A stretch of DNA of 64,000 nt from Pascua guehoae (lineage: Eukaryota; Basidiomycota; Tremellomycetes; Trichosporonales; Trichosporonaceae), in assembly GCA_001600415.1 (NCBI GenBank), contig BCJX01000001.1, positions 3,332,985 to 3,396,984 on the forward strand. Direction: 5' to 3'. The position numbers and the translations under genes were made by a program. The first letter of the stretch is position 1; each line of letters begins with the position of its first letter. Positions 31,815 to 43,030 of the stretch are shown here, piece after piece. The notes beneath the pieces are model-generated. The model was not told the origin of the DNA, searched no databases, and worked only from the letters and a program-made list of their open reading frames with translations.

Positions 31815-33005
31815 GGTGGTGGAGGGGGTGGTGGGGTGGAGATTAAAAGATTGGCGGGTAGTGGAGTGATAGTCAATGGACAAAGGCTCAAGCGGGGGAG
31901 CGTTTGTAGGTTGTCAACAGTCAAGATTGGGCAACGGGGTGTAGTGTAAACGAGTGACAATGTCAACGGCGGGGGAGGTTCAAGTTGCACAATGGAGACG
32001 CGTTGAGTGGATGCTGCAGAGTCTGCCTGCATGCCTGCCAGAGTGCCAGAGTGCAAATGGAAATGGAAATCCCAGACCCTTCAACATCGTGCCACTCCCC
32101 GCGCGCGCGTCAGGCACCGAAGGGGTAAAAGAAAGGGCCCGCTGGCAGCTGGCAGCTGGCAGCCTGAGCGGGCTAAAGGCGGCACTCCGTTTGAGAGGGG
32201 TTGGGGAGATAATTTTACTCCCGCCCTGGACTTGGCTCTTGGCATGGCAACACGACACGCTGCCGCAATGCCTTAATGCCACGAATTAATTTTCATGGCC
32301 ACGTGCGCCAAGCCGTCTTTCACCTGGGCAAACGCACGGGCCTGCGGGCCAGAACTGGGCCATTTTTCGGCACAATCGCCCATCACCCCGACGCTGCAAC
32401 TCGCACTCACCCATCAACTATGGTGGCGGTGGCGGCCCATGGCTCTTGGCGGCGCGAGTGGCATGGTGGCATATGGTGGCCGGTGGCACTCCATTTATGG
32501 CGGCCTACCGAGACAGATGGCACAGCCATGTCACAGAATGGAACCGAACTGAGTGTAGTTGACACTCCGCCCCGTATGGATATGGCTGGAAAGAGATCTC
32601 GTCGATCACGGCGCCGCTTCCACTGCCACGCTTCCGCAAATACACAGATCCCGTTTCTTACGCAATGCTGCATTCCATCAGCCAAACTATCAACATTCCA
32701 CAGCACTAACCCGGGACGTCGTTACGTCCTCCCTCGTGACCCAATTCACTGACGCGCCTCTACTGACCGGAGCCGGTCGTGTGAGACTGATGCATGGAGA
32801 GCCGGCTCGCCACGAGATCGCCTGCCGTCTCTTAATGCTAGTGCAACTACGTCGACGTCGGTGTCCGAGGAATGACTGTTTGACCACGGCCGAGGTCACA
32901 AGGAAGCGGTGAGGTTATAAAGGCAAGGAGGCGTGGTTGCCACTGAGCTTCCCAGACCTTGTTCTCTCCACCAAACAACTACTGCTCATACAGCTCAAAG
33001 CCACA
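31815..33005. promoter_or_regulatory. Divergent promoter region, IDI1 / small TATA-driven gene
   Basis: About 1.2 kb between divergent starts. On the right side a TATA box (32916-32921) serves the small plus-strand gene. No gene is seen. A sterol-response element for IDI1 cannot be assigned by eye. Confidence 0.55.
32916..32921 (+). promoter_or_regulatory. TATA box of the small gene at 33006
   Basis: TATAAA in the context ggttataaaggc lies 85 bp upstream of the ATG at 33006. A consensus TATA is rare among the promoters in this window and usually marks strongly or inducibly expressed genes (general knowledge). Confidence 0.65.
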
Positions 33006-33678
33006 ATGTTCAAGTGAGAAGCACTTTGTAACCCGCCACCGCGTGTCCGCTGACCCTCAGCGCCGCTACCGAGATTAACGTATGTCCGGCTCCTCCTCTC
33101 AGTTCGAATCTAACTCGCTCCCCAGCCAGGCATCTGGTCACCCAACTTTGTCCCCGGATGTCTGCCGGACGAGGCCGCTCACATGCAGCCCGACTCCGAC
33201 CCGCAGGCGCACAGGAACTCGATTACGGAGCTCCCGAAGCTGTGCGACGAGGTCCGTGAGTATGAGGATGAGCATGAGCATGAGCATGAGCGTGAGCGTG
33301 AATCAGGACAGGCCCGGTCCGCCCGGGCCTCTACCTCTGCGTTGCTTCGTCTCGTGTCCCATGTTTATTCTGCCCGTACTTTGCTCATGTCTCACATGGT
33401 CATACCCCTGCCCCCATGTCTCCCCCATGTCTCGTACCTAGTAACATCTGGCCTGTGCATGGCCTGTGCATCTCAGACGGCCTGTACCCCCACGTCGTTT
33501 GTGTCTCCACGTCGCAGATTAAGGCCTGCCCCCCCCCCCCCTCTTCACTGGTCATGGGGGAATACCCGTTCCGAATCCATCTGCTCGTGTTGCTTGTGTT
33601 TGCGGGCACTCACTCCGAATTGTCTACCATACTTCTTGTCGACCTCGTGTTCCAGTGGACCGTGCCATCATCGGGTGA
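33006..33678 (+). CDS. Small four-exon hypothetical protein, about 59 residues
   Basis: I do not recognise this family. Exons: 33006-33013, 33061-33079, 33126-33255, 33656-33678. Introns 1 and 2 are compact (47 and 46 bp). Intron 1 has a CTGAC branch motif, and both have canonical ends. The first two exons encode only MFNAATEIN; the bulk (starting PGIWSPNFVPGCLPDEAAHMQ) is in exon 3; exon 4 adds DRAIIG and a TGA. Intron 3 is 400 bp, starts gtgagt and contains atgagc repeats and 13 C, so the last exon is uncertain. The TATA box, the two micro-exons and intact phases argue that this is a real, probably well-expressed gene. No signal peptide or membrane segment is seen. Confidence 0.5.
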
Positions 33679-36600
33679 ACCGAAGAGAAGAGAGACCATT
33701 GCTGCAGAACCGTGGTACTTGGTGTCCGCGTGGATCCATGCCAAACGAACCATTCCCCGATGACTACCCACCCCATTACCACACACTGACACATGACAGC
33801 GACGCAGCCGGGCGAGCCGCCGTGTGTGCGCTACGTCGACTATTCCGTCTGCACTCGACAGCACTGCCCGCACGAGTAATTTACCGCCTGCCACCACCGC
33901 CCTCGCACTCGTCCCCTGTCTCGGCCGCCAAAGAGCCCCAAGCTGAAGATTTAAACAAGCTGGCGGCCTCCCTGACCTCTGGTTGCAGGTGGTGCACTTT
34001 GGCGTTGGCGCACAAGTGGAATTCGGAGCTCCGGACGTGATTGTAGGCCGAAAAAGAGTTCGGGTGTTGCATGAGAGTGTTGTCCGATGCGATCGAGTCT
34101 TAGCATAAATGGCTTGCACACCCTGATCCGTACATTCTCTTTCAAAGTTGTGTGTCTCATGAAGTCGATGGCGAACAGCTCACTAGACATTCGAGACGCA
34201 TGTAACGTGTAACACGGCAGGGCAGTGCCGCAAGGTGTTGTTTGAGACAAGCATGATAACATGGCCAGTATGTATCTCTTTTTGTTCTAATCGGCTCAGC
34301 ATCTCCACCGCCAAGCCGATGCAGTTCTCGCCACAATACAAAGCTCCGAGCATGCGGGACATTACCATGTTTAACGAGAGAATGGCATCGTACCTTGCCG
34401 GGGGATAACGGAGCGCCCTCTAGCCGTTTAATGGGTGGCGGCCAACGCTGCCAAGTGCCGAGGTGAAGCTGGCGTCGCCGCGGGCTGGTGAGGACTGATG
34501 ACTCGGGCAACAAGGGAGAGGTGAGGCAAAGGGCACCCGACGGGAAATAGAGAACAGACAAGGAACGGGTGGCGGTAGCAAGGACCAGCAAAAGTACATG
34601 GTCAAGGAGAAAGGATACGCCAGCCAGCGACACAGGCAGGCACTGCATGTCTCAGTGTCCTCCGAGATCTGGGATGCATTTCGGGCTGCGCACATGTTTC
34701 AGTGACATACTCTGGCATGCCATTGTTTGTTGACATGGTGCATTGTAGTTCGAAAGAGTGGGGTTCACTCCAGTAATCCATCTAGTCGTGCACGAGTACA
34801 TGGTGCCATGGTAGCGTGCGCCGTGCGCGATTGTTAGCCTAATGATTGAATCGCGATCGAGAGCGCGCATGGGAATGAGAGCAATTCATTATCGAGTCGT
34901 ATTGCTTTTTCTGGCTTTGGAGAACGTGCACTCTGAGGTGCGGTTTTGGATGGTGCATTGGGCACCTAGGCAAGTGCAGACACAATCTACAGTATGGTAT
35001 GGGTGAGAGACGTGCAGAGGGCTGCAGGACGTTGAAGCAAGCCAGGTCCCCCTTGGTTCAGAACGTCATTTTATGAGTATGCACCAGCAGGGTTGGATGA
35101 GACGCGGGTGGGAGGCGTCGAGATTGATTTTGGGAACGCACAGCGGGGAGAGAGATATGGGAGTCGAGGGACCAGGGAAAGGAAGCAAGGACAAGACGAG
35201 ACGAGACGAGACAAGGGAGACAGGCGGACAAGGGAAGGGGGAGACAAAAGGGATGATGGGCCAGACCCTCGTCCCCTCGTTCCCCCCTGCAGAAAAATGC
35301 TGGGCCTTGGCCTAGGACTTTGATTGGCATGCAGTAGTGCAGTGATGCCCCCAAGTGCGTAAGTGCGTTATGCTTTGGCTTTAGCTCTGGGTCTAACGTA
35401 GGTTTACATCTTGGCCTTGGTCGCCCAGGCACCACTCTGTCTGTCCTGTCTGTCTGTCCCCACCCAGGCCAGCTCACAGGCACCAGGCAGGGCAAAGGGG
35501 CGACAACCACCACCTGGCTTCTGGCTTCTGGCCTCTGGCCGCTGTCATACTGCCACCACCGGCTCGAGCCAGCCAGCCATGCAGCCAGCCATGCACGCCA
35601 GCCATGAAGCCACCCGTGGCCACCCAAGAGGCCGTCCAACTAACTGCACCCACCCAGGGCCCTGGCACACTGCCACCCAGCCCGCGTCCACGGGCGCGAG
35701 GGCAGGCGGCGGCGGCCACAACCGCACGATGGAAGCAACCTCGCCGTTGGTGTCACGTCTAACCTTGGCCAATCTAGACAACCACCACCACCACCAACCA
35801 CCACTGCAAACACCTACCACCACCACCTCTATCCCTCTCCCACGCCACATCTCCTTTACACACCTCGTCCATCACCGGCTGGAACGGCGTTCTCCTCTAC
35901 TCCATTTCCCTCGTCTTCGCTAGCCCGCCAGTCGTGTTTGCGAATACCTTTAGCTCGCCCAAAAGTACCACCAGTCGTGCATTTCAATCTCGCAGCATCC
36001 ACCATCGGTGCCAGACTAGATTGCCGTCGCAACCTTCCTTGTGTTGCATACTATCGCCTGTCGACCTTGATCTTTGCCACCTGCACCCTTGTACGATCGC
36101 CACTCGAATCGTCGGCACATTGTGCACGAGTACGACGCGTAAGACGGATCCGCGTACGGCATCGCACTCTTGAGCCCAATTTTGCGACTATAAACCCACG
36201 ATTGCTCGTGTTAGCGTTTAGGCCACTCGCACCTTGTCTTCCTCACGCGCCTTTCATACAAAGACTGCGACTGGCGTAACGTTGCTACCCAACATCTCGC
36301 CCCTCGACTCGAGCTGTTCGACAGTGCCCATCTCGCCCCCTTTCGGACCAAACGACCCGGCGCACACACTCTTGCTTCCACAAGGTAGCAAGCACGACCC
36401 TCACGTCATTTCCCTCGACAAGCTTCGCGCGCAACAAGCAGTGATAACTGGCGAGCACGATTGCGCTTCCACTCCTGTGTGTACCCATTGCAGTTCTTTC
36501 TCGTGCAAGATCTTGCACGCAAACGGTGCGACGCGTACCGCCTTGCCTTGCCCCCCTTTCCCCCCCGGCGCAACAGTGGACGGTTCCATCTTCGAACGCC

Positions 36601-37074
36601 ATTGCGGCCCGTGCACCACTCTGACCTGTGCCGCTCTGCCACCTTCCCCTGTGACCCTCGCGTGCTTCGCACCCGTCTGTCGTATCTGCACCCCCTCAAA
36701 CCACCACCACCACCACCACCACCCCACCACCACCGCGGCCACCACCACCCCGCGCCCCCTCCCTCTCGCGCGCCTCTTCATCACCCTGGTTCCTATCGCT
36801 GGCAACCACCCATTGCTTGCGGAACTCGAGTGCATTGTGCCCACCCAAACCTAGAGCTAGCGACGCCCCCGACACCCTCTACCCTTCGTGTCGCCGCGTG
36901 CGATCCCGTCCGACCGTAACCACCGACGATTGGCAGCTTGCCCATCTCTAACCCGCCGTTAGCAGCCAACACCACGTTGGTTCCACCGGCCTACACCGCG
37001 CTCGCCGCTCTCGTTGCCCACCTCTGCTTTCCACGACTGGTCCACACTGGGTCTCTACGCGCGACACCTGAACC
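33679..37074. other. Non-coding interval and long leader of the Ras-GEF gene
   Basis: About 3.4 kb with no supportable gene. Open frames at 34157-34648 (minus), 35058-35639 (minus), 35411-35923 (plus) and 36234-36854 (plus, with a seven-His run from a cac repeat at about 36702-36727) lack domains and splice partners. The right third is C-rich on the plus strand, like other leaders here. A CCA-type tract is seen at about 35779-35830. Confidence 0.55.
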
Positions 37075-40000
37075 ATGATGGTCTCAGGCGTCCCGCCTCC
37101 CGCTCCTGCGCAAGAGAGCGCCGCACTATTCCAGTCGGTCCGCGCTCGCATGACATCTCGTGATCAAGAGGCCATGCGGCGTGCTCGCTGGACAATCATC
37201 GACGCAGCACGCGACACAGGTTCCCCGACTACAATCTATGGGACCAATACGCCAGCACCACGCCGCTCAAGTCTGTCCAACCAACTCGATATGGCCACCA
37301 CGCCCACCACCGAGGAGACTGATGCGACACCTCGCGCCACTGCTGCGTCGACGACCGAATCGACAGACCAAGTGAGTTTTTGCTTGCTTCCTGCACGCGG
37401 CCAACAGTTCCCTAATACCAGTCCACGGAACAGCAAGCAGAGAAACCGACGCCCGAGTACGTCATTGCGGTCGTCGGTCACGACGGAGTAGGCAAATCAA
37501 CCGTCATCAAACGTGCCATCAAGACGTGGGGAGGGACAACGTCTGTCACCAACCACACGCCAGATGGTCACACCTGTGAGTCTTCCACGACGCCGTTACG
37601 GCCTGCGTATCGAGCGCCGTGTCCCTGATGCACAAACAGTCGTATCGAGCTTTACGCACATCAAAGCAAGCCCCAAGTTGCCCAAGGACTGCAAGGTCGA
37701 GTTTGTCGAGATCAATCTCAGGGCGCTCGATCTGTCTGGCGTTGGACCAGTGTGGCCTGCAAACATGTCACCTGTTTCGGGGGCCATTCTGTGTTATGAC
37801 GCCGGACGCGCAGACACCCTGCGAGGCTTGAGCGAAGCCCTGCGTGAGTCGATTCGGCACGGAACGGTTTGCAGTTTAGGCTGGCGTCCGCTAACCGGTT
37901 TCAGACCAACTCTGCCCGGCTCTACCCATGGTGCTCTTTGCATGCAAGTCGGACCCCGATATGAAGCTAGAGGTCGACGCGATGGTTGGAGACTCTATCG
38001 GTCAACCATACAACGTTGGATTGATCGAAGTCACCACAGCGTCGTCGCAAGGAAAGCACAAGATGCGGACAGGTCTGCGCTGGTTGCTGTATCGGCTGGA
38101 AGAGAGGCAACGTGAGTTACACGAGCGTGTTTATGTCAACTGCTGACGATCGCCCAGGTCGACAGTTGACCGCTGCCGACACTGGGAACACTGCGACCTC
38201 GTCGTCCACCCAGCGGAATGGTCATCGGAGTGGTGGCGAAGGCACGCACTCGAGTTCTTCCAGCCTCGGACACTTGAAGGAACGGCTCGGAGCAGAGGCC
38301 TCAACCGATGGATCGGTTGAAAGCACGCCGACACTGGAGGGCGAAAAGACTGTGCCCGACCAGCCGACTGCGCGGCCAAGACAAAACTCCGAGGCGTCAG
38401 TAAACATACCGTGTACCCTGGGCGCAGCACTGACCAGCGCAGCTATGTGGGGGAATTGCCCGAGTACGCCAGCCTGCAGGAGCTGATGAACCGGCTATTT
38501 ACGGCAATCGTGTCGACAGAGAGTGGGTAGGGTAGCTCTTCCCCGCATGCTGACCCACCAGATGATGAGTTTGTTCAGGCATTCTTCATGACGTATCGAC
38601 GATTCTGCCAACCGCGCGCGCTCATGACCGAGTTCTATGAGCGATTCCAGGAGGTTGAGCAATATGCAGTGTCACGCGACATTCGGTTATGGGCACTCAT
38701 GAAGTTGGCCGGCGCGCTGCTCATGTGGACGTCCAAGTACCCTGGCGACTTGACAGACCCAGAGACTCAAAACCTCTTTCGCAAGTCGGTCACGCTCATG
38801 CTCAAGTACACGTTCCTCGCCCATCTGTCTGCCGATCTCGTCCAAGTCGAGCAGTCTCTGTCAAGTGCTATCGACGTCGACGAATCGTGGTCCTACCGCC
38901 CAGCAGACCAGGAACCGTTGCCTGGGAGCGAAACACCAACAGAGGTTGTGCCACCAAGCCCAATGGAAGTGGAAGAGATTGACGTTGTCGACGACTCGTT
39001 TGAAAACGAGTCGAGCACCAACAATACGCCTGTCAAGGACAAGGCATCGTCGGTGCGGACAATCTCAACGGCCAGCCTGAGCATCGACGGCGAAGGCCCA
39101 TACAAGAAGGGCATCTCGGACCGCGCGACCGACTCGAGCTCGTCACTGTCACGATCTGCGTACTCTGGCGACGACGCTGGACACAAGCGCTGGTCGAGCG
39201 CTCTGCATACCATTCTCCGAATGGACGCACACGTCTTTGCCCTCGAGCTCACAAGATTGCAGTGGGAAATGTTCTCGGCCATGCGGCCGCGTGATGTGCT
39301 TCGCCACGACCTGGGCAAGGAGCGGCACGACCCCGTTGGACGATCAATCGAGTTTTTCAACCACCTCTCGCGTTGGGTGTCTACCATGGTGCTTGCTCAT
39401 CCAAAGCCCAAAACACGCGCAAAGGTGTACGAGTCGTTTGTGCGCGTCACACACCAGCTTCGCCGGCTCAACAACTACGACTCGCTCTGCGCCGTCCTCT
39501 CTGGCCTGCGCGAGACGTCCATCCACCGTCTCAACCAAACACACGCCCAGATTCACCTCGAGCCGTCGCTCGCCCGCGAGTTCCAGAGCCACATGAAGCT
39601 CATGGATGCCCGCGGCGGCTATGTCCACTACCGTCGCGCGCTCCAGGCGGACGTCAAGTATGGCCACTCGGCCATCCCTCTTCTGTGAGTACAGCTAGCT
39701 ATTGCTTTTGTAAGCCTACAGCTGACTCGACAGGACGACGGTTCTCTCCCTCGTCAGCCGCCTGCAAGCCGCGCGCCCCGAAGACCGCCGCCCGAGTGAT
39801 GACTTTATCCAATGGGGCAAGTTTTCAAAGTTTGGCGAGATTCTGTCTGTTATCCCGGACTTTCAAGCGCGCGGCTCAATGGCGCCCGGGCAGGCTTCGG
39901 CCGCATTCCGGCGCCTCATCGAGGCGACCCCTGTGATCAGCAACGAAGATGTGAGTGGGCTCTTTGTGCAGCGCAGAGGTCATGTTCCGTATATGCTGAC

Positions 40001-40109
40001 ACTACAGGGATTGTACGAGCGGAGCAAACTGGTTGAACCTGGAGGCTCGCAGACCGGTAGCGGGAGCGGAGGCGGCATGCTGCGCAAGCTCGCCAACCTG
40101 GCGTTGTGA
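37075..40109 (+). CDS. Ras guanine-nucleotide exchange factor with N-terminal Ras-like G domain
   Basis: A Cdc25-type exchange factor, activating a Ras-family GTPase at membranes. Exons: 37075-37371, 37422-37575, 37640-37843, 37905-38111, 38158-38395, 38443-38522, 38562-39684, 39734-39950, 40008-40109; phases close at 873 residues. Order: a Thr/Ala-rich N terminus; a G domain with P-loop VVGHDGVGKST, GAILCYDAG, a G4-like ACKSD and GLRWLLYRLEE; a Ser/Thr-rich linker; RasGEF-N (PEYASLQELMNRLF, then DEFVQAFFMTYRRF); an acidic and Ser-rich insert; the catalytic RasGEF domain (ALELTRLQWEMF, FFNHLSRWVSTMVL, KVYESFVRVTHQLRRLNNYDSL). Introns are short (39 to 64 bp). The donor after exon 5 (gtcagt) and the small exon 6 are the least certain joints. 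No SH3, PH or membrane segment is seen. Confidence 0.9.
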
Positions 40110-40837
40110 GGGAGGCATACCGGAAGCGACCGTGGGGAGGAGTGCAAGGAGCGGGGCGAGCGGAAATGAGTAGAGGGGGGGGNGGGGGTGGGAGGATTAG
40201 AGCAAGCAGAGTGGAGAAGAGCCAGCCTCTGTCGATCCTCGAACGTCGATCGTCGGATCGACAACCGTCCACATCAACAAGAGCCAAGTGTCAAGACGAG
40301 ACGACGAGTCGCAAGAATCACGAGAAGCAGGATGAGCATCGCGAGAAGACACTGGTGGCGGCAGGGACGCTGCATGGACAACATACATGAACACGAACCA
40401 GACGAGACGCCAGGGTGTACCAGTACCACACACATGTCATAGATGTATTTTGTTGAATAGGGTGTGAGTATGACGAGGGTGCGCGCGCAGTTGCAGCATT
40501 GTTTAGCGGTGCGCGATACTATTAAAGAAGAGCCATGCGGAAACGGTCCAGAGACCAAGTAGAAACCCCTTCAAATGGGTCTCCCACACATTGTCTCAAA
40601 CTGTGGACAAAACCAATGCGTGGCGTGTTTTGGTCTCCTGCGAATTGGGTACGTGGTGTGAGGTCACAGGCCCCCTCACGGTTCCAAACTCGCTCGAGGT
40701 CCTGGCAGTCTATCAAGAGAGCTGGCGTCGGCCACTATGACACAGACACTACCGCAAATGGTCAAGATGAAGGGTCGCAGGCTGGTAACACATCAACTGC
40801 GCACCAACGATCCTGCGACTAAAAAGTGAACATCATA
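40110..40837. other. Ras-GEF 3' region to tRNA cluster
   Basis: About 730 bp with an N in a G run at 40183. No gene is seen. The Pol III terminator for the minus-strand tRNA-Ser (five T on the minus strand at 40821-40825) lies at the right end. Confidence 0.65.
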
Positions 40838-40918
40838 CGACAACGACATGATTCGAACATGTGCTCCCGAAGGAAGTTGATTTCGAGTCAACCGCGTTAA
40901 CCACTCCGCCACGTTGCC
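40838..40918 (-). tRNA. tRNA-Ser (anticodon CGA), no intron
   Basis: A cloverleaf of 81 bases on the minus strand. Acceptor ggcaacg pairs with cgttgtc, discriminator G. Anticodon stem gttga/tcaac with loop ctcgaaa, anticodon CGA. A long variable arm (ttccttcgggagc) is typical of class II tRNAs. T arm acatg-ttcgaat-catgt is perfect. Five T lie about 13 bases past the 3' end. Confidence 0.95.
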
Positions 40919-41155
40919 TGTTGACCTGTCTGCTCCGATGGCCCAAGGGGGGTCGGGGCAACAGATGCCTCGATCTAGAAGACAACAGAGCAGGGTACAT
41001 CCCAACCGCCAGAGTGCGTCTCCAACAACAAAAACAACGCCGTGTCATTAAAATGCTTGGTAACCATGTCGGCTGACCTGACTCCGCCCGACCATGACAC
41101 CTGCTGTCTTCCCAGCCTCCAACTGTGCCCAGCATGAGCAAAAGAGGAGCACCTC

Positions 41156-41246
41156 TGACGTTTGACAGGGGTCGAACTGCCGACCTCATGCGGACCACGA
41201 GCGTCTCGTGTTAAGCATGCGCTCTAACCAACTGAGCTAAATCGCC
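41156..41246 (-). tRNA. tRNA-Val (anticodon AAC), 16-base intron, atypical T loop
   Basis: Acceptor ggcgatt pairs with aaacgtc except for one A-A mismatch. D arm gctc/gagc with loop agttggtta. Anticodon stem catgc/gcatg with loop ttaacac and anticodon AAC at 41212-41210. A 16-base intron (41208-41193) follows position 37. T stem ggcag/ctgtc includes one G-T wobble, and the loop is ttcgaccc, eight bases instead of seven. The loop insertion, together with the acceptor mismatch, suggests a decaying copy or a sequencing error in the gggg run at 41168-41171. TTTT follows on the minus strand at 41144-41141. Confidence 0.75.
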
Positions 41247-41546
41247 ATTCTTGACTAGCGTGTAACCCGTGCCCGCCGGGTTCCAAGGGTGGTCAACGTG
41301 GTTGCGGGCGCCATTGAGCGCGCGACCAGGTGACACGTGAAGCGTGGGAGGATACTCTCAGAGGAGGACGTTACCGACGAGCTGGTGTTGAGGGTGGACG
41401 AGATCAACCACTTCAGCGTTCCATGCGGGCGTTCCCCGTCAACATCTTGGCCACACCTCTGATTCTTGTTGGACGCCGGCCGCTCAACAACATCAAACCC
41501 CTTCTGCTATACGGTAAAAAATCCAACAAATGTGGAGGCAAGCACA

Positions 41547-41627
41547 ATCGCTATGGCCAAGTGGGACGGCGCCAGGCTCATATGACATGATACCTGGAGA
41601 TCGCAGGATCGAAACCTGCTGGCGATA
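41547..41627 (+). tRNA. Initiator tRNA-Met (CAT), 9-base intron
   Basis: Acceptor atcgcta pairs with tggcgat (A1-T72 pair), discriminator A. Anticodon stem ccagg/cctgg with loop ctcataa, anticodon CAT at 41579-41581. A 9-base intron (41583-41591) follows position 37. T arm gcagg-atcgaaa-cctgc carries A54 and A60. A1-U72 and this T loop are initiator hallmarks (established knowledge). The anticodon stem has only two of the usual three consecutive G-C pairs next to the loop. TTTTT at 41631-41635 is the likely Pol III stop. Confidence 0.9.
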
Positions 41628-43030
41628 TGCTTTTTCGTGCTCTCTGGTGCCAGAGACCCAAACAGGCCCAGGCCCTTCGGCCGCTGCGTCGTGCGCCGGT
41701 GAGCACACTATCATAATCATGTTCTTGGCCTTGACACACCCTCTGCTCGTACTCACCCGTAACCATGACCACGAAGCTCACGTGTGTTTCCACCTCTCCA
41801 GGCCGAGGTAGGCTTGCGCTTGACAAGGCAGATGTTGCCTCGTCGTCTCTCCACAAGCCTGCCCCACGGGTCCTACCAGGACCGCTCATGTCGACCAAGT
41901 AAGTGCTGCTACTACCGCAACAACAAGGTCATGTCCGAGAGCGAGTATGTACGTATGCCCTTTCACTGTAGTGCCTTGGGTCAGCCGCCAATGCCAACAA
42001 GTCCGAGACGGCGTTCATGGCCAACAAGAAAATCGAGCAGGGTACTCTGCAGTCACGCTCGTCGCATACCGGCGTAGATTGTACGTCTCGGTCATGCCGT
42101 ACTGCGGCAGTTAGTAGCGCGAGGTCGAGGTAGATGAAATATATGCAGTATCGGTGCACATGCAGGGTCGGATGGAATCCGTTGAGTGATAACGTCCACA
42201 TGCAGAGAAGTGTGAGAAGTGTCACTGTGTGTCCTCTGCCACTCTGGGCTTTTGCCGCGCCACATGCACACGTCATGGGCAGACTTGTTTGCAACTAGCG
42301 CCAACGTTGGGCAACTTCTGAACGACACTCGAGCTGATTGTTGGGCGTCGATGGTGTCTTGCCATGCGCGTCCTTTGTGGGCATGGCCCCAACCAAGAAC
42401 AAGCACGACTCATCTCAATCACGAAACCAAACTTGTACCTCCGCGTGCGTCGGCATGCAACTCGTCTCAATTCCCGACATCCCATGTTTACGTGCAGCAT
42501 GCCTCGTCGGGCATCTATTACCGCGGCACGGTGAATTCTCCCCACGCCGTCCCCGTGGAGCCTGGCCGTGGCCGCCGGGGACGGCGATTGTGCGCCGCAA
42601 GTGATTGAGTAACATGACGTCAGGTGAGTCACTCAAATGGCGCGCCACGGATATTTCATCTGCCCGGTCTTGCCGTCACACTTTGACTTTTCTCCCACAC
42701 TACATTTGCTCGCTGCTTGCTGTTCAAGACCACTCTACAGCCACCCTTTGCCGGTCACCGGGACCCAGTGACAAAGGGCGAGTATTTCGCGTATTTGGAC
42801 GAGAGCGCAAAACGCATAAAAGGCCTAGTCGAGATCAGAGTGGTCGCCAACAACCATCTCGCCAACGACCATCCGTCTGCCGTCCACCACTACTGCACTG
42901 GCTACTGCCGCTGTACCACTCGGTTGAACCAACCCGAACTCGACAACTACCCCCACAACTACCCAACAACGACCACCACAACGACCACACCACCACAACC
43001 ACCACACCACCACAACCACCACCACGCGCC
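41628..43030. other. Intergenic region upstream of the DJ-1/Hsp31-like gene
   Basis: About 1.4 kb. A small plus-strand gene around 41766-42110 is conceivable: an ATG opens 45 codons ending in gtaagt, and a separate frame reads ANANKSETAFMANKKIEQ. I could not join these in phase with acceptable introns, so I do not call it. The right part holds CRE and AP-1-like sites (42615-42631), an ATAAAA element (42816-42821) and a long G-free ccacaa-type tract (about 42955-43022) directly before the ATG. Confidence 0.5.
42615..42631. promoter_or_regulatory. Adjacent bZIP sites: TGACGTCA and TGAGTCA
   Basis: A perfect palindromic CRE (TGACGTCA, 42615-42622) is followed two bases later by an AP-1/Gcn4/Yap-type site (TGAGTCA, 42625-42631). 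They lie about 400 bp upstream of the DJ-1/Hsp31-like ATG. Both are targets of stress bZIP factors of the Atf1, Yap1 and Gcn4 families (established knowledge). Function here is inferred from position and sequence only. Confidence 0.5.

Noticed and set aside
36234..36854. 206-codon plus frame with a seven-His run
   Set aside because: Low-complexity C-rich leader upstream of the Ras-GEF gene; His run from a cac repeat; no domain.
41578..41650. A tRNA-like T arm read on the minus strand at the initiator tRNA
   Set aside because: No matching acceptor or D arm on the minus strand; the plus strand gives a complete initiator tRNA-Met.
41766..42110. Possible two- or three-exon gene between tRNA-iMet and the Hsp31-like gene
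   Set aside because: The best frames cannot be joined in phase without an intron of about 29 bp.
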